DNA of 64,000 bases, taken from Asterias rubens (taxonomy: Eukaryota > Echinodermata > Asteroidea > Forcipulatida > Asteriidae). The stretch is taken from positions 1,054,001 to 1,118,000 of the forward strand of contig NC_047076.1 of NCBI RefSeq assembly GCF_902459465.1, in the 5' to 3' direction. Below are positions 35,951-50,600 of this stretch, piece by piece. The notes beneath the pieces were generated by a model that ran no database searches, was not told where the DNA came from, and saw only the letters and a program-made list of their open reading frames with translations. The translations under genes and the position numbers were made by a program. Each line of letters begins with the position of its first letter. Position 1 is the first letter of the stretch.

Positions 35951-36765
35951 TCGCAGTCTGCTACAGTGAAGAGAGAACCAGTAATGATTCTTTAATAGCA
36001 AAATGGCCTTACTCACAAATTACATTTTTGAAAACCAAATACAGAGATCAGTTGTTTTGCCATAAAACAGGATAAAAATGTAAAAGAGGCGGAGATAGGG
36101 CAGGTTATAATCACATCCATACATAGCTTTTAAAATATTAAAACGGAAATTCCCTCAACTCACACCTAGAAATGATCTTATATACGGAACAAAATGTTCA
36201 ATACGCACTCTAATACAAATTTCCTTACAGAGCTTGAACAAAAAGAAAATTTGTTCAAATGAAGGAAATAAACATAATGATTATGTAATTGATAGATAGT
36301 TAGGCCCAATTTCATGGCTCTGCTGAATGTAAGCAAAGAATCAGTACTTGCGAAAGCAGGGAATTCTGCGTTTATGTCAAGTGTATTTTGTTTACAGTTA
36401 AGCAGATAATTTTTGCTTGTGCCCTTGCATGCTCCTTGTTACTAGGCAATCTTTGCTGACACAGCTAGCACAGAATTTGCCTTAAAGTCATGAAAGTAGA
36501 GCCATGAAATTGGGCCCTGTTTAGTTGAAATTTTTACTTAAAGCTTCAATTTGCCGGCAATAGCCATGACATGGTATTTTGTTTAGCAGGCGGCAAATTT
36601 CTGCTTAGCAGTCGCATAAAACAAATTTGAAACAGCTTTATGTAAAAGTAATTGGTACCAGAGTTTTAAAGCTATGATAAACGCAACTAAATGCATTGGT
36701 TGCTATAACTACAAGCATTTAACTCTAGTATTTTGGAAATAACATGTTAAATTTTTACCTTGCTT

Positions 36766-37217
36766 TTAAAGCAATCACACAACATTGATAAACAGTATTG
36801 TCCAAAGCCCCACACTTCGTGTATCACAACTTAAATATAAAATAAACCTGTGAAAAGTTAGGCTCAATCGGTCATCGGAGTCGGGGAAAAATAACGGGAA
36901 AACCCACCCTTGTTTCCGGACGTTACGCGGTGTCATGACATGTGTTTAAAATAAATCCGTTATTATCAATATCGAGAATTGATAATTGTTTTACTGTTTT
37001 CTCTAAAAGCAAAGCATTTCATGGAATAATATTTCAAGAGAAAGCTTTTTCATACACAATATCAACCTCTACCCTGTTTTCTCAAAAAGTAAAGCATTTC
37101 ATGGAATAACCTTTCAAGGGAAGTCTTTCACCATTACCTTCTGTAAACCCTGTAAGTTATTTGTACATCTGTGAACTTTTAATTTTTGTTCTTTCCAGAA
37201 GTGTCCAATGGCTTTAA
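36766..37217. mobile_element. TTAA element, family 2, with empty site in the right block
   Basis: TTAA at 36766-36769 and 37214-37217 flank the insert. The matching site in the right block has a single TTAA at 60237-60240 followed by the same GTATTTCATGTCA. An internal segment of about 80 bp (AGCAAAGCATTTCATGGAAT) is duplicated. Confidence 0.8.
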
Positions 37218-38636
37218 GTATTTCATGTCATAACAATGTTAAAAAATTTAAAACAGAATTCATCAATGTTGAACATTGATGAACTCTGTTTTAAATTCGT
37301 TATAATTGAGATCGAATTCCTAAAAACATGAAGATAAAACCATAAAGAAGGCCCCTGATTTCAGAGTAGGGTTTTTAAAACCAAAGATAGATGTACATGT
37401 ATGTAAGAAGGCTTCGTGCTTGCAAGTTTTAACGCTTTGTGCTCACAGTTCAGGTGTTTTTTTGAACAGCCTATTACATCCCTGATTATTCTCCATTGTC
37501 ATGAAGCCAACATCTCTCTATGGGAGACAGACTTTTCAATCTAGCATGGGTCGATGGTCGGCCGTTATATATCGGATTGCTACATCGTGTCTAGTGTGTA
37601 GTTTGGGGTACAGCCAGATACGTGTAACACAAAGCTAGATTCTATAGGGGGGGGGGGCCTACTTGTTTTTTTTTATAATAATAATAGTAGTGGCTTCTTA
37701 TCTAGCAAACATGTCCGTCACTCAACATCCAATATTTTACTGCAAGGTATGTGTGACAACATTTGAATTATGAGACCTACTCCTTTTTACATAGCATCAT
37801 GTAATGGTTTACAAGGTGCTGTGGCGCAATATGCTGCCAATCAAACCAGGAACATAAGGGCGAACCCTTTCTCTGGGTTCTTTTACGTGCGTTACACAAC
37901 ACACTGGACCGACGTCTTTCAACAACTATCTTTCATTTTAAGTAAGTATAAACATTCCTGCATACATTTTTTTAAAGATGAGTTAATACAGTTCCGAGGA
38001 AACTAAATACTAGTTATATATTAAGTACTGGTGTTCTAATTCTCCAATATGCAAACAATTTTAATTGGCTAAATAATACCAACACACTTTCAGACAATAT
38101 TTCAGAACAGTTATAACTGAGCTTCAAGATTCATATAATGAGCTTCAAACATACTATTTATCCTTTTACTTTTGCGCATATAATATAATATTGTTGTATA
38201 ATTTCAGGAAAACTCTACATTTATATCAATCTCGCAGAATTCACCCGTGGCTTTTTGCCTGATTTTGATGATTTTCAGAATGGCTTTACACCTGTTTCAG
38301 AGAGGCGCTCCAGAGTCTCGCCAAATTAAGTTCTGAATTAAGTACATGAAAAGGTTGACGCCTAAAACAGTTTGGAGTGACTGGACAAGCGCCAGGTCAA
38401 AGGAACGACTTTTGCAGTCGTTCAGAACAACTTTGGAGCGCCTTGGTTTCAGACATTGATCTTGCCATGAGCCAAATCTAATGATATGTTTTGTTACGTC
38501 CGTCTGTCTGAAACCAAAATTGATTTTGGTTAGACCTAGAGTCGCACCTAAGCTATTTGGTTCGGCGCGAGTCTGGTGCACCTGTCTGAAATGAGTGTAT
38601 TAACTACGCTTTGGAGCGAGCTTGGCGTTTACTTGA

Positions 38637-41600
38637 TTAATATTGAAAACAACCTCCATGCATCTGTGATAGGTGAGCGTAGCACAGGTCACTTGTATCG
38701 AAGATAGCCAGGCAAAGCCAACATAAGTGCTTCTTACACTCAGAACAGGTCATGTGAAAGCATCCCTCAATTTTCTCGATATAGATTCCACATGGGCACT
38801 TCTTGACATCTTTTCCTTGAATCCACTTCTGAAATGCCACGTCGCTACAGTCCTTGCCATAAGCCTGTAAAAGCAGAGGAAAAAGTGCCATATAGGTGTG
38901 AACAAATTAAACACACACTCCCAAACATATACAGGTACAGCACTCCTATACAATAGAGGACACCTTTTGTACTTTCTGTTGTTCCTGTATTGAAGCAATC
39001 CCTATTGGTTTTGTACACAAATGACTACCGGTAGTGAGGACCCATGAAAACAAAGAACGGACTAGTGAGGACCTATTGCATACACACAGTCGTGTTTGAC
39101 CATTACGTTAGAGGACACCTATTGTGCTTTCTGTTGTTCCTGTATTGAAGCAATCCCTATTGGTTTTTGTACACAAATGACTAGTGAGGACTCATGAAAA
39201 CAAAGAACCGACTAGTGAGGACCTATTGCATACACACAGTCGTGTTTGTCCATTACATTAGAGGACACCTATTGTGCTTTCTGTTGTTCCTGTATTGAAG
39301 CAATCCTTATTGGTTTTGTACACAGATGACTAGTGAGGACCCATGAAAACAAAGAACCGACTAGTGAGGACCTATTGCATACACACAGTCGTGTTTGTCC
39401 ATTACATTAGAGGACACCTATTGTGCTTTCTGTTGTTCCTGTATTGAAGCAATCCTTATTGGTTTTGTACACAGATGACTAGTGAGGACACCTGAAAACA
39501 AAGTACCGACTAGTGAGGACCTATTGTCCCTTTTGTTAAATGTCCTCAGACGATGGGCAATACAAACACACACATACATGTAGCTCTGTGTTGCAGTCGC
39601 CGTGTGGACATTCCTTTAGTTCTGTACACTTAAAGGCGCTGGACACTATTGGTAATTGTCAAAGATTAGCCTTCTCAACATATGCATAAAATTACAAACC
39701 TGTGAAAATTTGAGCTCAACACGTCGTCAAAGTTGCGAGAGAATAATGAAGAAAAAAAAAACCTTGTCACACGAAGTTGTGTGCTTTCAGATGCTTGATT
39801 TCGAGACATTAAATTCTAAACTTGGGGTCTCAAAATCAAGTTCATGGAAAAATACTTCTTTGTCGAAAAATACGTCACTACAGAGGAGCCGTTTCTCACA
39901 AAATTTTATACTATCAACCTCTCCCCATTATTCAATATTTTTTTGTGGTATTTTTTAAAACTTTGGTACAAAGGCTCTTGCTAACTAGCTTTCTTCTCCT
40001 GCCTTGGATTCATTCCTTAGTTTTACTCTATCATAATTTTGTTTTGTTTTTAGAAGTCATCTGACGCTACCGTTACCTTAAATTCCTCGCATGTATATCC
40101 CATATGAGGTTCTGAACCACACGATGAACACAAACGATTCCGACACTCCTGACATGAGAAGACCCCGACATCCTTCGTTGTCTTATAGATCATGTGACAA
40201 TCTGGTGTTGGGCAAAACTTCAGTTTTCCCTCGCTCTTCTGGGTGACATGTGACTCCAGAGCCAGATCAAACAAGCGTCGTCTCTTTGTTTCATCACTGC
40301 AGAGAACACGGAAGTCGCAGAGCAACATTGGGAGGCCACATCCATCACATGGACACTCTGAAGAGATAAAGTTCAAAACATGGTCAGTAAATACGGTTCA
40401 TCTTTCTTAAAGGAACATTATATAATTGGTTTTTGCTAACAAAAAGCACCATGTAGTTGTTTACAGGGTGCTGTGGTGCAATATGAGGAACCCCTTCTCT
40501 TTAGGATAAGGGTTTTGGGTTCTTATACAAGCATTAGTCAACACACGATACCAACAGCTTTACGTCCCATCCCTCTGTTACAACACTGTTGATGGTTGTT
40601 TCATGAGATGTGTTTTGCTTTGACTAAAACAAACAAAATGTCATGAACAAAATAATTATTGTTAAGATATTTTATTTTACCAATGGGGTAATCCTTGCTA
40701 GCGTTCTGTAACCTGACGGTAAACATCTCATGAAGGCATTGAAGATGGAACCCATGGGAGCAAGCACTCAGACGATACATCTCCTCAGTGGCTTCCACTG
40801 CTGTGTAACAAATGCCGCATTCCACTTCAGTGGTTGCATCATCTCCTCCAACTCTGAAATAAAAGGAAAACAATGTTGATGTTCTGCAAGGGTTTTCATG
40901 CCAGTTTAAAGCACTGCAGCCGGTTTCGCGAAATGCTAGGATTAATCCTATCTCTAACCCGTCCTAACTTAGGTGGGTTCAATGCGTCCTGACGTCCATA
41001 GAAGTGGAACTTAACTCGTCCTGAGTCCTAAGATTAATCCTAATGTTAGGAAGAGTTTGGTGAAATCGACGGCTGGACACGTAATTGTCAAAGACCAGTA
41101 TTTCTCGTTTGGTGTATCCCAACATATGCATAAAATATCAAATCTGTGAAAATTTGGGCCCAATTGGTTATCAAACTGCAAGAAAAAATGAAAGAAAAAA
41201 CACCCTTGTTGCACAAATTTGTATGCTTTCAGATGTCTTGATCTAGCAACTAGGATGTGTGCGCTAAATAAGAACCAATGATTATTTTCTCCTCACCTGA
41301 TGGCAGCTTGTTGTCCAGCTTCTTGGAGGCAGTTTCTCACCATCTTGTGGACGTTATCAAAGACATTCTGATTGCCCTCTATAAGAAGGTTTCCTTGGCA
41401 CATGTTCAATGTTATAGCTTTGGCTCCAGTTTCTTCAACAAGTTTCTGTCAAAAAGGAAGAAAAAAGAGAATGATAAATCCTCACATCTGGGCCCAACCA
41501 CTGCCCAAAACAATTCTGCTAAGCGGAAATGAGCAGGATACCAGTCACAAAATGTACATGAGACATGGTAGTTTGGCTGATAACCTTATTTTGGTGAGCA

Positions 41601-44600
41601 AAAAGTTTTTTACGCTTAGCTACTATTTCTGCTTTATTATAAGCAGCTCTATGAAATTGGGGTCAGGGCAAAAGCACTAAATTTTGGCGTCATCAATGTT
41701 TGTGTGTACAACATCAGGGTTAGTTTCAAGAAGATTTGCAGTTCAAAAATCAGGTTACACCTTTGCACTTTTGGGACACACAAATTTTCTTTTACACATT
41801 ATTACAACAATTATTACACTGTCAATCTGTCATTGACTTTCTGCAACATTATTTTAGCTCTGAAAACCTGACCATAACATGACTGTGTTTTATTCTGACG
41901 GATCTTCTGCAAATATTATAGCTATATTTAGTCCATAGTAAGATTTCAAAGAGGGGAAAATGAAATAAATGTTTGTGATGCAACAAAGTAACTTTTCCAT
42001 CAGCAACAACAATGGACATTATTTTTGGCTTTATACAAAATATAATTCCACTAGTCCATAGTAGAAACTATTGACCAACTACTCACCTTAAGCCAAGGTC
42101 CATAAGCTTTCACTAATGCCCTTACAGCTCTCCCTTTAGTACAACCTTCAGAGAGACCTGCAGTCAATGAAATTTCTTTCAGTTGATTCTTACAGATGAT
42201 GTTGATGTAGTTCTTCACTTGCTCCTTCAAGACTTCTCTGACCTCATCCTTTCCGTAAATCACAATGAGATGGCGACGGGTGTCCACCATTGCGTGAGCC
42301 TCCAACCCGTAAGTAAGATGTCTGGGAAATGAGGTATAGAAAAAAAAGTAAGACTGTATTTTGTTTTACCTACACAGTTAAAGCCATTGGACCCTTTTGG
42401 TAAACAGTATTGTCCAAGGCCCATACTTTGTGTATCACAACTTCTATATAAAATAACACACCTGTGAAAATTTAGGCTTAATCGATCATCGGAGTCGGGA
42501 GAAAATAACGGGAAAACCCACCCTTGTATCCGCACGTTTCGCCGTGTCATGACATGTGTTTAAAATAAATCCGTAATTCTCGATATCCGGAATTGATATT
42601 GTTTTACTGTTTTCTCAAAAAGCAAAGCATTTCATGTAATAATATTTCAAGAGAAGTCTTTCACCACTACCTTCTGTAAACCCTGTAAGTTATTTGTAAA
42701 TCTGTGAATTTTTTATTTTTTTCTGTACCGAAAGGTTCCATTGGCTTTAAGCGAGCGTTCACTAACTATAGTTTGTATAGCGCAATCTTTACAATAATAG
42801 TGCCCTGGTCATTGGGCCAACAACATTTCCTTTAATCTTTCTCATCTCCCTGAGGAGTATACAGCCCGAGCTGTCATGCGCTCAGAAGGCTTTTTCATAC
42901 ACAATATCAACCTCTACCCTAGCGGGTACCCATTTATACCCCTGGGTGAAGAGAGGCCATTTTAGGATCTTGCTCAAGGACACGCGTATCACGAACTGGA
43001 TTTGAACCCATGCCCCAACGACTTAACCACCGACTTAAATTTGACGTTTGTTTATTGAGACAGAATGCTTGGGAATCATAAATACCAATTATTAAAGTGG
43101 AGCTAATCGGACAAAAACAGAATGTGGAACAAACTCCCAACTCAGTGAAGACATGCGGGACTGTTGATAATTTCAAGACCAAATTGAAAACTCATCCTAC
43201 AATAATAATATAACAATATTGAAGTCTTATAAAGCGCACGTGTCTACCAAACAAGGTACTCAAGGCGCTGAGTATATACAAACTTTCAGAAACTTACCTC
43301 AAGCCATTCTTGTGAAGTAACTTCAGAATGTGATATTTGATCTGAAATGAAACCTCCTCCTCGCACAGATCATTTAGTGATACCGTCTCGCCCCGGATGT
43401 AAGACAGAAGTTCTCGGCGTGTCCTATGAACTTCTTGGATGTTTTCACCAGCGACGTTTATCACCCAGTCATTTGTCTTCTTGCTCTTACTCACTCTGAC
43501 ATTCAAATTTCTGACTCCTTCGCTCACCTCCTCAACGAGCTTTGTGATTCTTTGCTCAATGCACTTGTAGACGTCAGGATTACAGAAGAGCATGCAAGAT
43601 GCCGTAAGCTTCACAATATAAATCTGGCCTGCCGAGTTGCGTGGAGGGTTGTCTTGAATATTCAGAATACAACCATCTACTTCATCTTCGTTGTCACACT
43701 CAAAGTTGGCGATAGCCTTCCTGCTTTGTGTTTTCTCCGATCGCGCCGACAGTATGTTGATGTCTAGTTGATCTTCTCGTAGTGTGCCTTCGAACATTTT
43801 GTAGATGTCTTGAGTGACCTGGTCGTCTTTGATAAGAATTGCTGGGGGTTGACGAGCAATACTGCATTTGACTTTTTTGCAGTCTGTATAATCTTCAATA
43901 GCTTCTTCCAGTTCTTCATTGGTTGCATCTGTGTGAACGTTTCGGAGGTACAGAGCTCTTGTGTTATTCTTTTTAAGTTGGCACTCCAATAGCTTCCCTT
44001 TGAAGTCAAAATTTTGCAAGCTTTCTTTCATTTCTAAGGCTTGGTTTGATGTGTCAAAGTTGATAAATGCTTGGCCTTTTGACGGCCAGGTGTACCATAT
44101 GACCACGATCCTTGAGCTGACTCTAGCGATATCTCTGTTTTGAAAACTACGTCCCAGAATTGGTTCGAGCTGAAGGGTGTCCTCTACTTCTAGCAGCATC
44201 TTTGTTTCCTCCGCTGTCTTGGGGGAACTGAAGGTAATGCGACCCCACTTGGCTGTAGTTTGCTTTTGAAACTTGTACACGTCAAGAATCTCATTCTGAG
44301 TGCAACAAGAAGAGAGACAAATCATCTTCAAATCATCTTCGGACATGTCTCCTGTAACATTACTGACCTCCAGGCTTCTGTAATCATTTGGCATCAAGAT
44401 GAATTTTGTCTGACCTCCTGCTACGACGACTTGACGGACAACTCCTGATTCCCCTACTGGCACTTCAATCTGTTCTCTCTGGATAGACTCCAGCTCTTCT
44501 TTGAGGAGTCTCTCAACATACGATGTTGCAAACTCGCAAATGTTCATCTTCACGAACATCTGCAACTTTTTTGTGGCTCTGTTGACCTGGATAATGCAAG

Positions 44601-47600
44601 GAGAACCTTTCACTTCTGTGATATACTCTTCCATAGCCCGGACCTTTTCATTTCTCTTTATGGTAAGACGTCTCATCACAGCAGTTCCAAGTTGGATCGC
44701 AGGAGCCTCTTGCAAAGCCATTTCTTGAAGTGCGCCCACATCAATCTCGTCATAAAACATCGGAGCAACTTCCTGAAGCCAATCGATGTTAACTCGAGTC
44801 ACATTGAAGAGGAAGCTTCGGGATGTTTGTTTGAACTCTTCATACACTACCCATTTAGGATTGCAGTCTAGTGCAACGAGAGACGAAGATGGATGGATGA
44901 ACCCGGATTTCTGATGAGGAAGAACCGTGTAACCTGCTCTTGGATGACCGTTGTATAAACTCAACGTCTGAAAGTAAGCTGACATGATGATCTTTTGAAG
45001 TGACTCAGTCTTTGCCGCATCAATGGCTTCCATCTTGTAGTCCCTTGCATTACACTCGATGTTATGTTTAAGCTTTAACACCTGGGCTGCTTCGTTAGCA
45101 GACTCTCGAACAGCTCTCAGCGTCTTGGAATTCATGCTGTTCTCCATACACCACGCCTTCTGCTTAGCCGCTGCTTTGCTATTCCAAGATCCGTAAGCTT
45201 TAAGCATTGTTATAACATCTCCACTGTCATGACAATACTTGAGCTTCAGACGGTCTGCTTTCTCTTTGTCTTTATCGGAGCCTCCTCTATAGAACAAACT
45301 TCCAGGAGCAGAGATCAAGGCAGCGATGATGACAGCTTCAGAGGTAAGATGTTTCTCTACTCCTTCAAGAATAACCTTTGAGAGACGTGGCTCCATTGGA
45401 AATGTTGCCATCTTACGACCCAAAGAGGTCAACTTATTAGCTGCATCCACGGCACCCAGCAACCTCAGGGTAGTCATAGCCTGCTGTGTAGCTTCTCGAT
45501 CAGGCGCCTGGATGAAATCAAAGTTCGCCACGTCTTCGACACCAAGCTCTAAAAGCTGCAGTGCTGCCATCCCGAGGTGAACACGCAAAATCTCCGGTTT
45601 CATCATTTCATTCAGGTCCTTATACTCTTCTTTGGTGTACAATCGATAGCAAACACCTGGGCCTGTCCTACCTGCTCGGCCCGCCCGTTGCTGAGCTGAC
45701 GCTTGAGTTATCGCTGTCACCTTCAAAAGACTCATGCTACGCTTTGGATCATATTGACACTCTTTGACAACGCCAGTGTCAATGACATATCGGATACCTT
45801 TAATAGTCACTGAGGTCTCAGCGACATTGGTTGCAAAGATTATCTTCCTTTGTCCAGCTTTTGCGTCTGCGAATACTTTCATCTGGTCTTCTGGCTGGAG
45901 TCGTCCATGAAGGGGTAGTATCAGTGCCTCTTTATCTTGGTCATCAGGTCTTTGGCCGAGGGAAGTTGATAAGTCTCGACATGCTTGTTCAATCTCATTG
46001 GCCGATGTCAAGAAGACTAGAATGTCACCTTCCTTCTCATCTCGATGCACCTGCAGAATTTAAGAAGAAAAACAAAAATCCTTTTTTAATATAAAATAGA
46101 TTTAAAATTTGCATTGGGGATGAAGAATATTAACTTAGAGAGGTTTGTGGGAACACCATGTGAAGTTTCTTTTGAGTAGTGTTGGTTCTGTAAAGAACTG
46201 GTGGTTAAAAAATTTCAGAACATACACAACTCTTGAGAGATTTACTCATGGTGTTATCGCAAATCTCTCTTAGTTATACAGTGTATTTCTACCATGCAAA
46301 GGTTCTAGTTCTACTTATAACAAGTATGTAGGGTCCGTATGCATGATTAAATGTAACTAGCATATTTCATGAAAAAAGGGCTTATTGTTTGAAACATTTT
46401 ATCATTTTAGAAGAGAACAAAAACTTTTTGTGGGAAACAATTATCATCTGAACTTTGAAAACAATTATGGACTTATCGGGTACATTTTGTTTTGCCCTTC
46501 GTTCGAGATCAAATGTACAGAATCAAAGTCATGAAAGTGACGCTAGGAGTGAGATTAGTCTGTGCATTAGAGCTTTATCATACTGCCATCTTGGTCATCC
46601 TCCCTGTATCCTAACAGCAGTAATAGGTGCTATTGTTTATTGTACAAAAAGGAACCAGACTATTTTTCCATATGGCCTCGGTTTGGTTACATTGATTTCA
46701 ATGGAAGAAAATCAAGATGGCTGCACCATGATAAAGGTCTAGATACTAGGGAAAGCCCTGTTCACACTTCCTGTGAATGCAATACAAATGTTGTCGTCAC
46801 AGCGAATAATTCGCATGTTGACTTGTGCTCAACTCCTGCAAAACATTCGCTGCGAAAATAGCCCTGTGACATCAAAATTCTAATCGTATTTACATTGGCA
46901 GGATATATGAACCGGCTTAAGCGGGGAAACCAAACACTATGGGTTTCTCACCTTTGCAGTCTGTTTGACGGCTTTCCCAACATAGTCACCCTCTCCGATG
47001 CTGACATCATCACCAATCCATCGTTTATCCACCGGAAATGTCCGACCAGGAACCTTTATCTCTTTACACTCATCGAGGTAGTTGGAGAATAAGGTGGTGT
47101 CGATTGTGGCAGACATTATGAGAAGGTGAAGATCTTTTCTGCTTCGAAGGAGTTTCTTCAGCGTTGCCAACAATATATCCGTGTCTACAGATCTCTCATG
47201 GGCCTCGTCGACGATGACGCAAGTATAGTCGGACAGATTTGGGTCGGCGATGATCAAGTTGAGGAGTTTCCGATCCGTCATGAAAGTAACAACTGTTTTG
47301 GCACTGACAGATTTCTTGTTGCCGACAAAATATCCAACTTCTTCGCTAACCTGGCATCCGTATTCTTCAGCGACACGTTTTGAAAGAGTGAGTGCCGCAA
47401 CTCTTCTAGGTTGTGTGCAAACTACCCGCCATTGTGGTCTCTGGCTGGAGCCTTCATCTTCCTGACTCTCCAGGGCCATGTCTACGAGATACTGTGGAAT
47501 CTGTGTGCTCTTTCCAGATCCTGTCTCGCCTTGCAAGACAACAGCTTTATTCCATCGCATAGCTTCCTCAATCCTAGACCTGTAGCCATAAACCGGTAGA

Positions 47601-50600
47601 GGGGAATCCAAACGACGACATTCTCTCAGAAATTGATGACGAATCTTGTGTACCTCTGACAAGGTTTGGGTTTCTGACTCTAAACCTTCCAAAGCGGTTT
47701 CAATATTAAGGCATGCGTTGTTGAACTCATCCAGGAATCTTTGTTTCTCCTCCAAATGGTGCTCATGTGTTTCGATAGAAATTTTATATCGGTGAATTTC
47801 AGCAAAGGACAGGTTTTCTTTGAAGGCGTCTCTGCAATCTGACAAATCCGAGTTGATGACTTTACATTCTTCTGTAATTTTATAGTTAATGTCATGGACT
47901 TTCTCTGGCATTTCTCTTTCTTTTAAGTCCTTCAGTACTTTTTTTGCAATGTGTGGTTCCACTTCTTCATTGTGCCAGGAGAGGACAGGTTTTATACAAT
48001 GGCCAGAGATTGGTTTCCCATAAAGCTTACAAACTGCCTCCATCGCATCTTCCCGTCTCTTAAACTTCAGAGAGCATCTCCCGGAGGCCAACACTGCGTC
48101 AACAAATCCATGACATTCCTCTCTCACAAGATATACAACATCACTCTCTGAGATGTTTCTTGGGAGATCTGTTAAGACAACTTCATTCGGACTTCTTTCC
48201 TGTGTATTATCTTTGTCTGTGCATGGTTTATATTTTGACCTTACAAGCCCGCCAGTTGTTCCCTTATCACCGTCATTTGATTCATCAGTTTTGTCACCAC
48301 TCCTCAACTGAGACCTTACATCTCCTACAGAGCTACCTTTCCCTCTATGACCACGCCCATTTCTACCTTGACCACGCCCACCTTTCTGTTCTTGCTCCCT
48401 TTCTGTGTGACGATATCCCCTTTGACTCTCCTCTTTCAAATCTTTAGTTTGTTGGGCGTCCTCAAGCCATCTCTCAACATTTACCCGACCCTCATCAGGA
48501 CCGTGACCAAGTTGTTCAACATGAAGAGACAGGCCGGACTTCTTGTTTCGGTAAGACTCTTTTGATACTGGGAAACTGGCTTTAATTGGAGTGTCATTCC
48601 CAAGACGCCACAGGTCATTGTTCAAAACACCGAAAGCTGCTGTTGCCATCTTGAGATCTGGAAACTGAAGAACAGCAAATTGGTTGTTGTGTTTTTGGGA
48701 AGGTTTCAACCCCGAGCACTGACAGTTTAAATCAAGGGACTCCAGAAAGTCATAGAATTCCGCAAGATCGAAATTCTCTCCAATATTTGTTACCCAGAGA
48801 GATGAAGACTGTTTGACTTGAGAGGAACTGGCATGACTCACCACAGTAGAGCAGATGCTCCTCACTTCACTACATTCTGATTGATTATCAGAATCTTCTC
48901 CCATTTTCTGTCGCCAGTTTCTTGTCCTCCTTCCACGGCCTCTACCTCCAAGACCTCTCCCTCCACGGCTTCTCCCTCTACGGCTGCTCTCTCCTCGATT
49001 TCTACATCCTCGACCTCTGTAGCCTTGACCCCTCCCTTCATGACTTCCTCGAGTTGCCCCTTCAGGGTATCCAGTTGCTTCAAAGGAAGGGGGATGCAAA
49101 TCTCCACTGGGGCTCGCCATAGCTTTTCGATGACTGTAGCTTACGCACATTTCAGGGCCACCCCGAAAAATCCAGCGGTTATGCAGAAAACTTTGAGCCA
49201 TATTTGTGTCCGTGACAGATGCAAAATGGATAATAGCAAATCGCCTCCCTGATTTGGAAATAAAAAAGTCTACATCTGAGAATGATATCTTTTTGTCGGA
49301 CAAGAAACGACAAAATCCATCATTGCTCACTCCGTCATCGATGTTTTTCACATGTAATGAGATTGGCTGTGATGATGTACCACTCCTCTCACTCATTCCT
49401 GATGCAATGCTGCTCTGGTCATCATCTCTATCATAAGGAATATTTGGAGCAAGAGGCATCGACATCAATGAGGGGATGTTCTTTTCAGAAGCTTGGGGCT
49501 GTCTAGGTGCCCCGATTGGATGCTGGCTTTGGTCAGCCCTCAGTTGAACATCTTGCTCAGAATGTGTCAGGCTGGGCCGGCGGTCACCTGTTGTATAACC
49601 ACCTCTTTCGTGTCCTTGATATTTGCCTCGCCCAGAGGAATCACCACAGCCAGTCTGTGAAGATTGAGGGTCATATGCCATGTATGGATCCTGGCGCGAG
49701 GGTCCGGGATGATTATCTGGCGTGTAACCACCTCTATGGTGTCCTCGATAGTTTCCTCGATAGTTTCCTCGCCCAGAGGAATTACCCCGGCCAGTCTGTG
49801 AAGTTTGATGGTCATATGCCATGTCCAAAGGTCGGTGGCGGTCATCTGGTGTGTAACCACCTCTCGGGTAACCTCGATAGTTTCCTCGCCCAGAGGAATT
49901 ACCCTGGCCAGTCTGTGAAGATCGATGGTCAACTGCCATGTCTGAAGGTCGGTGGTGGTCATCTGGTGTGTAAGCACCTCTAGGGTGACCTCGATAGTTT
50001 CCTCGCCCAGAGGAATTACCCCGGCCAGTCTGTGAAGATTGATGGTCATATGCCATGTCCGAAGGTCGGTGGCGGTCATCTGGTGTGTAACCAGATCTAG
50101 GGTGTCCTCGATAGTTTCCTCGCCCAGAGGAATTACCCCGGCCAGTCTGTGAAGATCGATGGTCAACTGCCATGTCCGAAGGTCGGTGGCGGTCATCTGG
50201 TGTGTAACCACCTCTCGGGTGACCTCGATAGTTTCCTCGCCCAGAGGAATTACCCCGGCCAGTCTGTGAAGATCGATGGTCAACTGCCATGTCCGAAGGT
50301 CGGTGGCGGTCATCTGGTGTGTAAGCACCTCTAGGGTGACCTCGATAGTTTCCTCGCCCAGAGGAATTACCGCGGCCAGTCTGTGAAGATTGATGGTCAT
50401 ATGCCATGTCTGAAGGTCGGTGGCGGTCATCTGGTGTGTAACCAAATCTAGGGTGTCCTCGATAGTTTCCTCGCCCAGAGGAATTACCCCGGCCAGTCTG
50501 TGAAGATCGATGGTCAACTGCCATGTCTGAAGGTCGGTGGCGGTCATCTGGTGTGTATCCATCTCTAGGGTGACCTTGATAGTTTCCTCGGTCAGAAGAT

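Larger units (their letters stand above)
34511..38636. other. Intergenic between convergent DDX23 and helicase-RBR genes
   Basis: Both genes end here (stop codons 34510 and 38637). It holds a SINE-like TGGGATTCGAACCAGGGTCC piece (35498), the hairpin at 35846-35950, two inverted-repeat elements, a poly-G tract near 37650 and a GAGAGGCGCTCCAGAGTC repeat at about 38297-38620 that is also found at 60838-61160. No gene. Confidence 0.6.

Noticed and set aside
38950-39545. CRISPR-like array
   Set aside because: Long 150-bp near-identical tandem units with no short repeat/unique spacer pattern, in a eukaryotic intron. A minisatellite.
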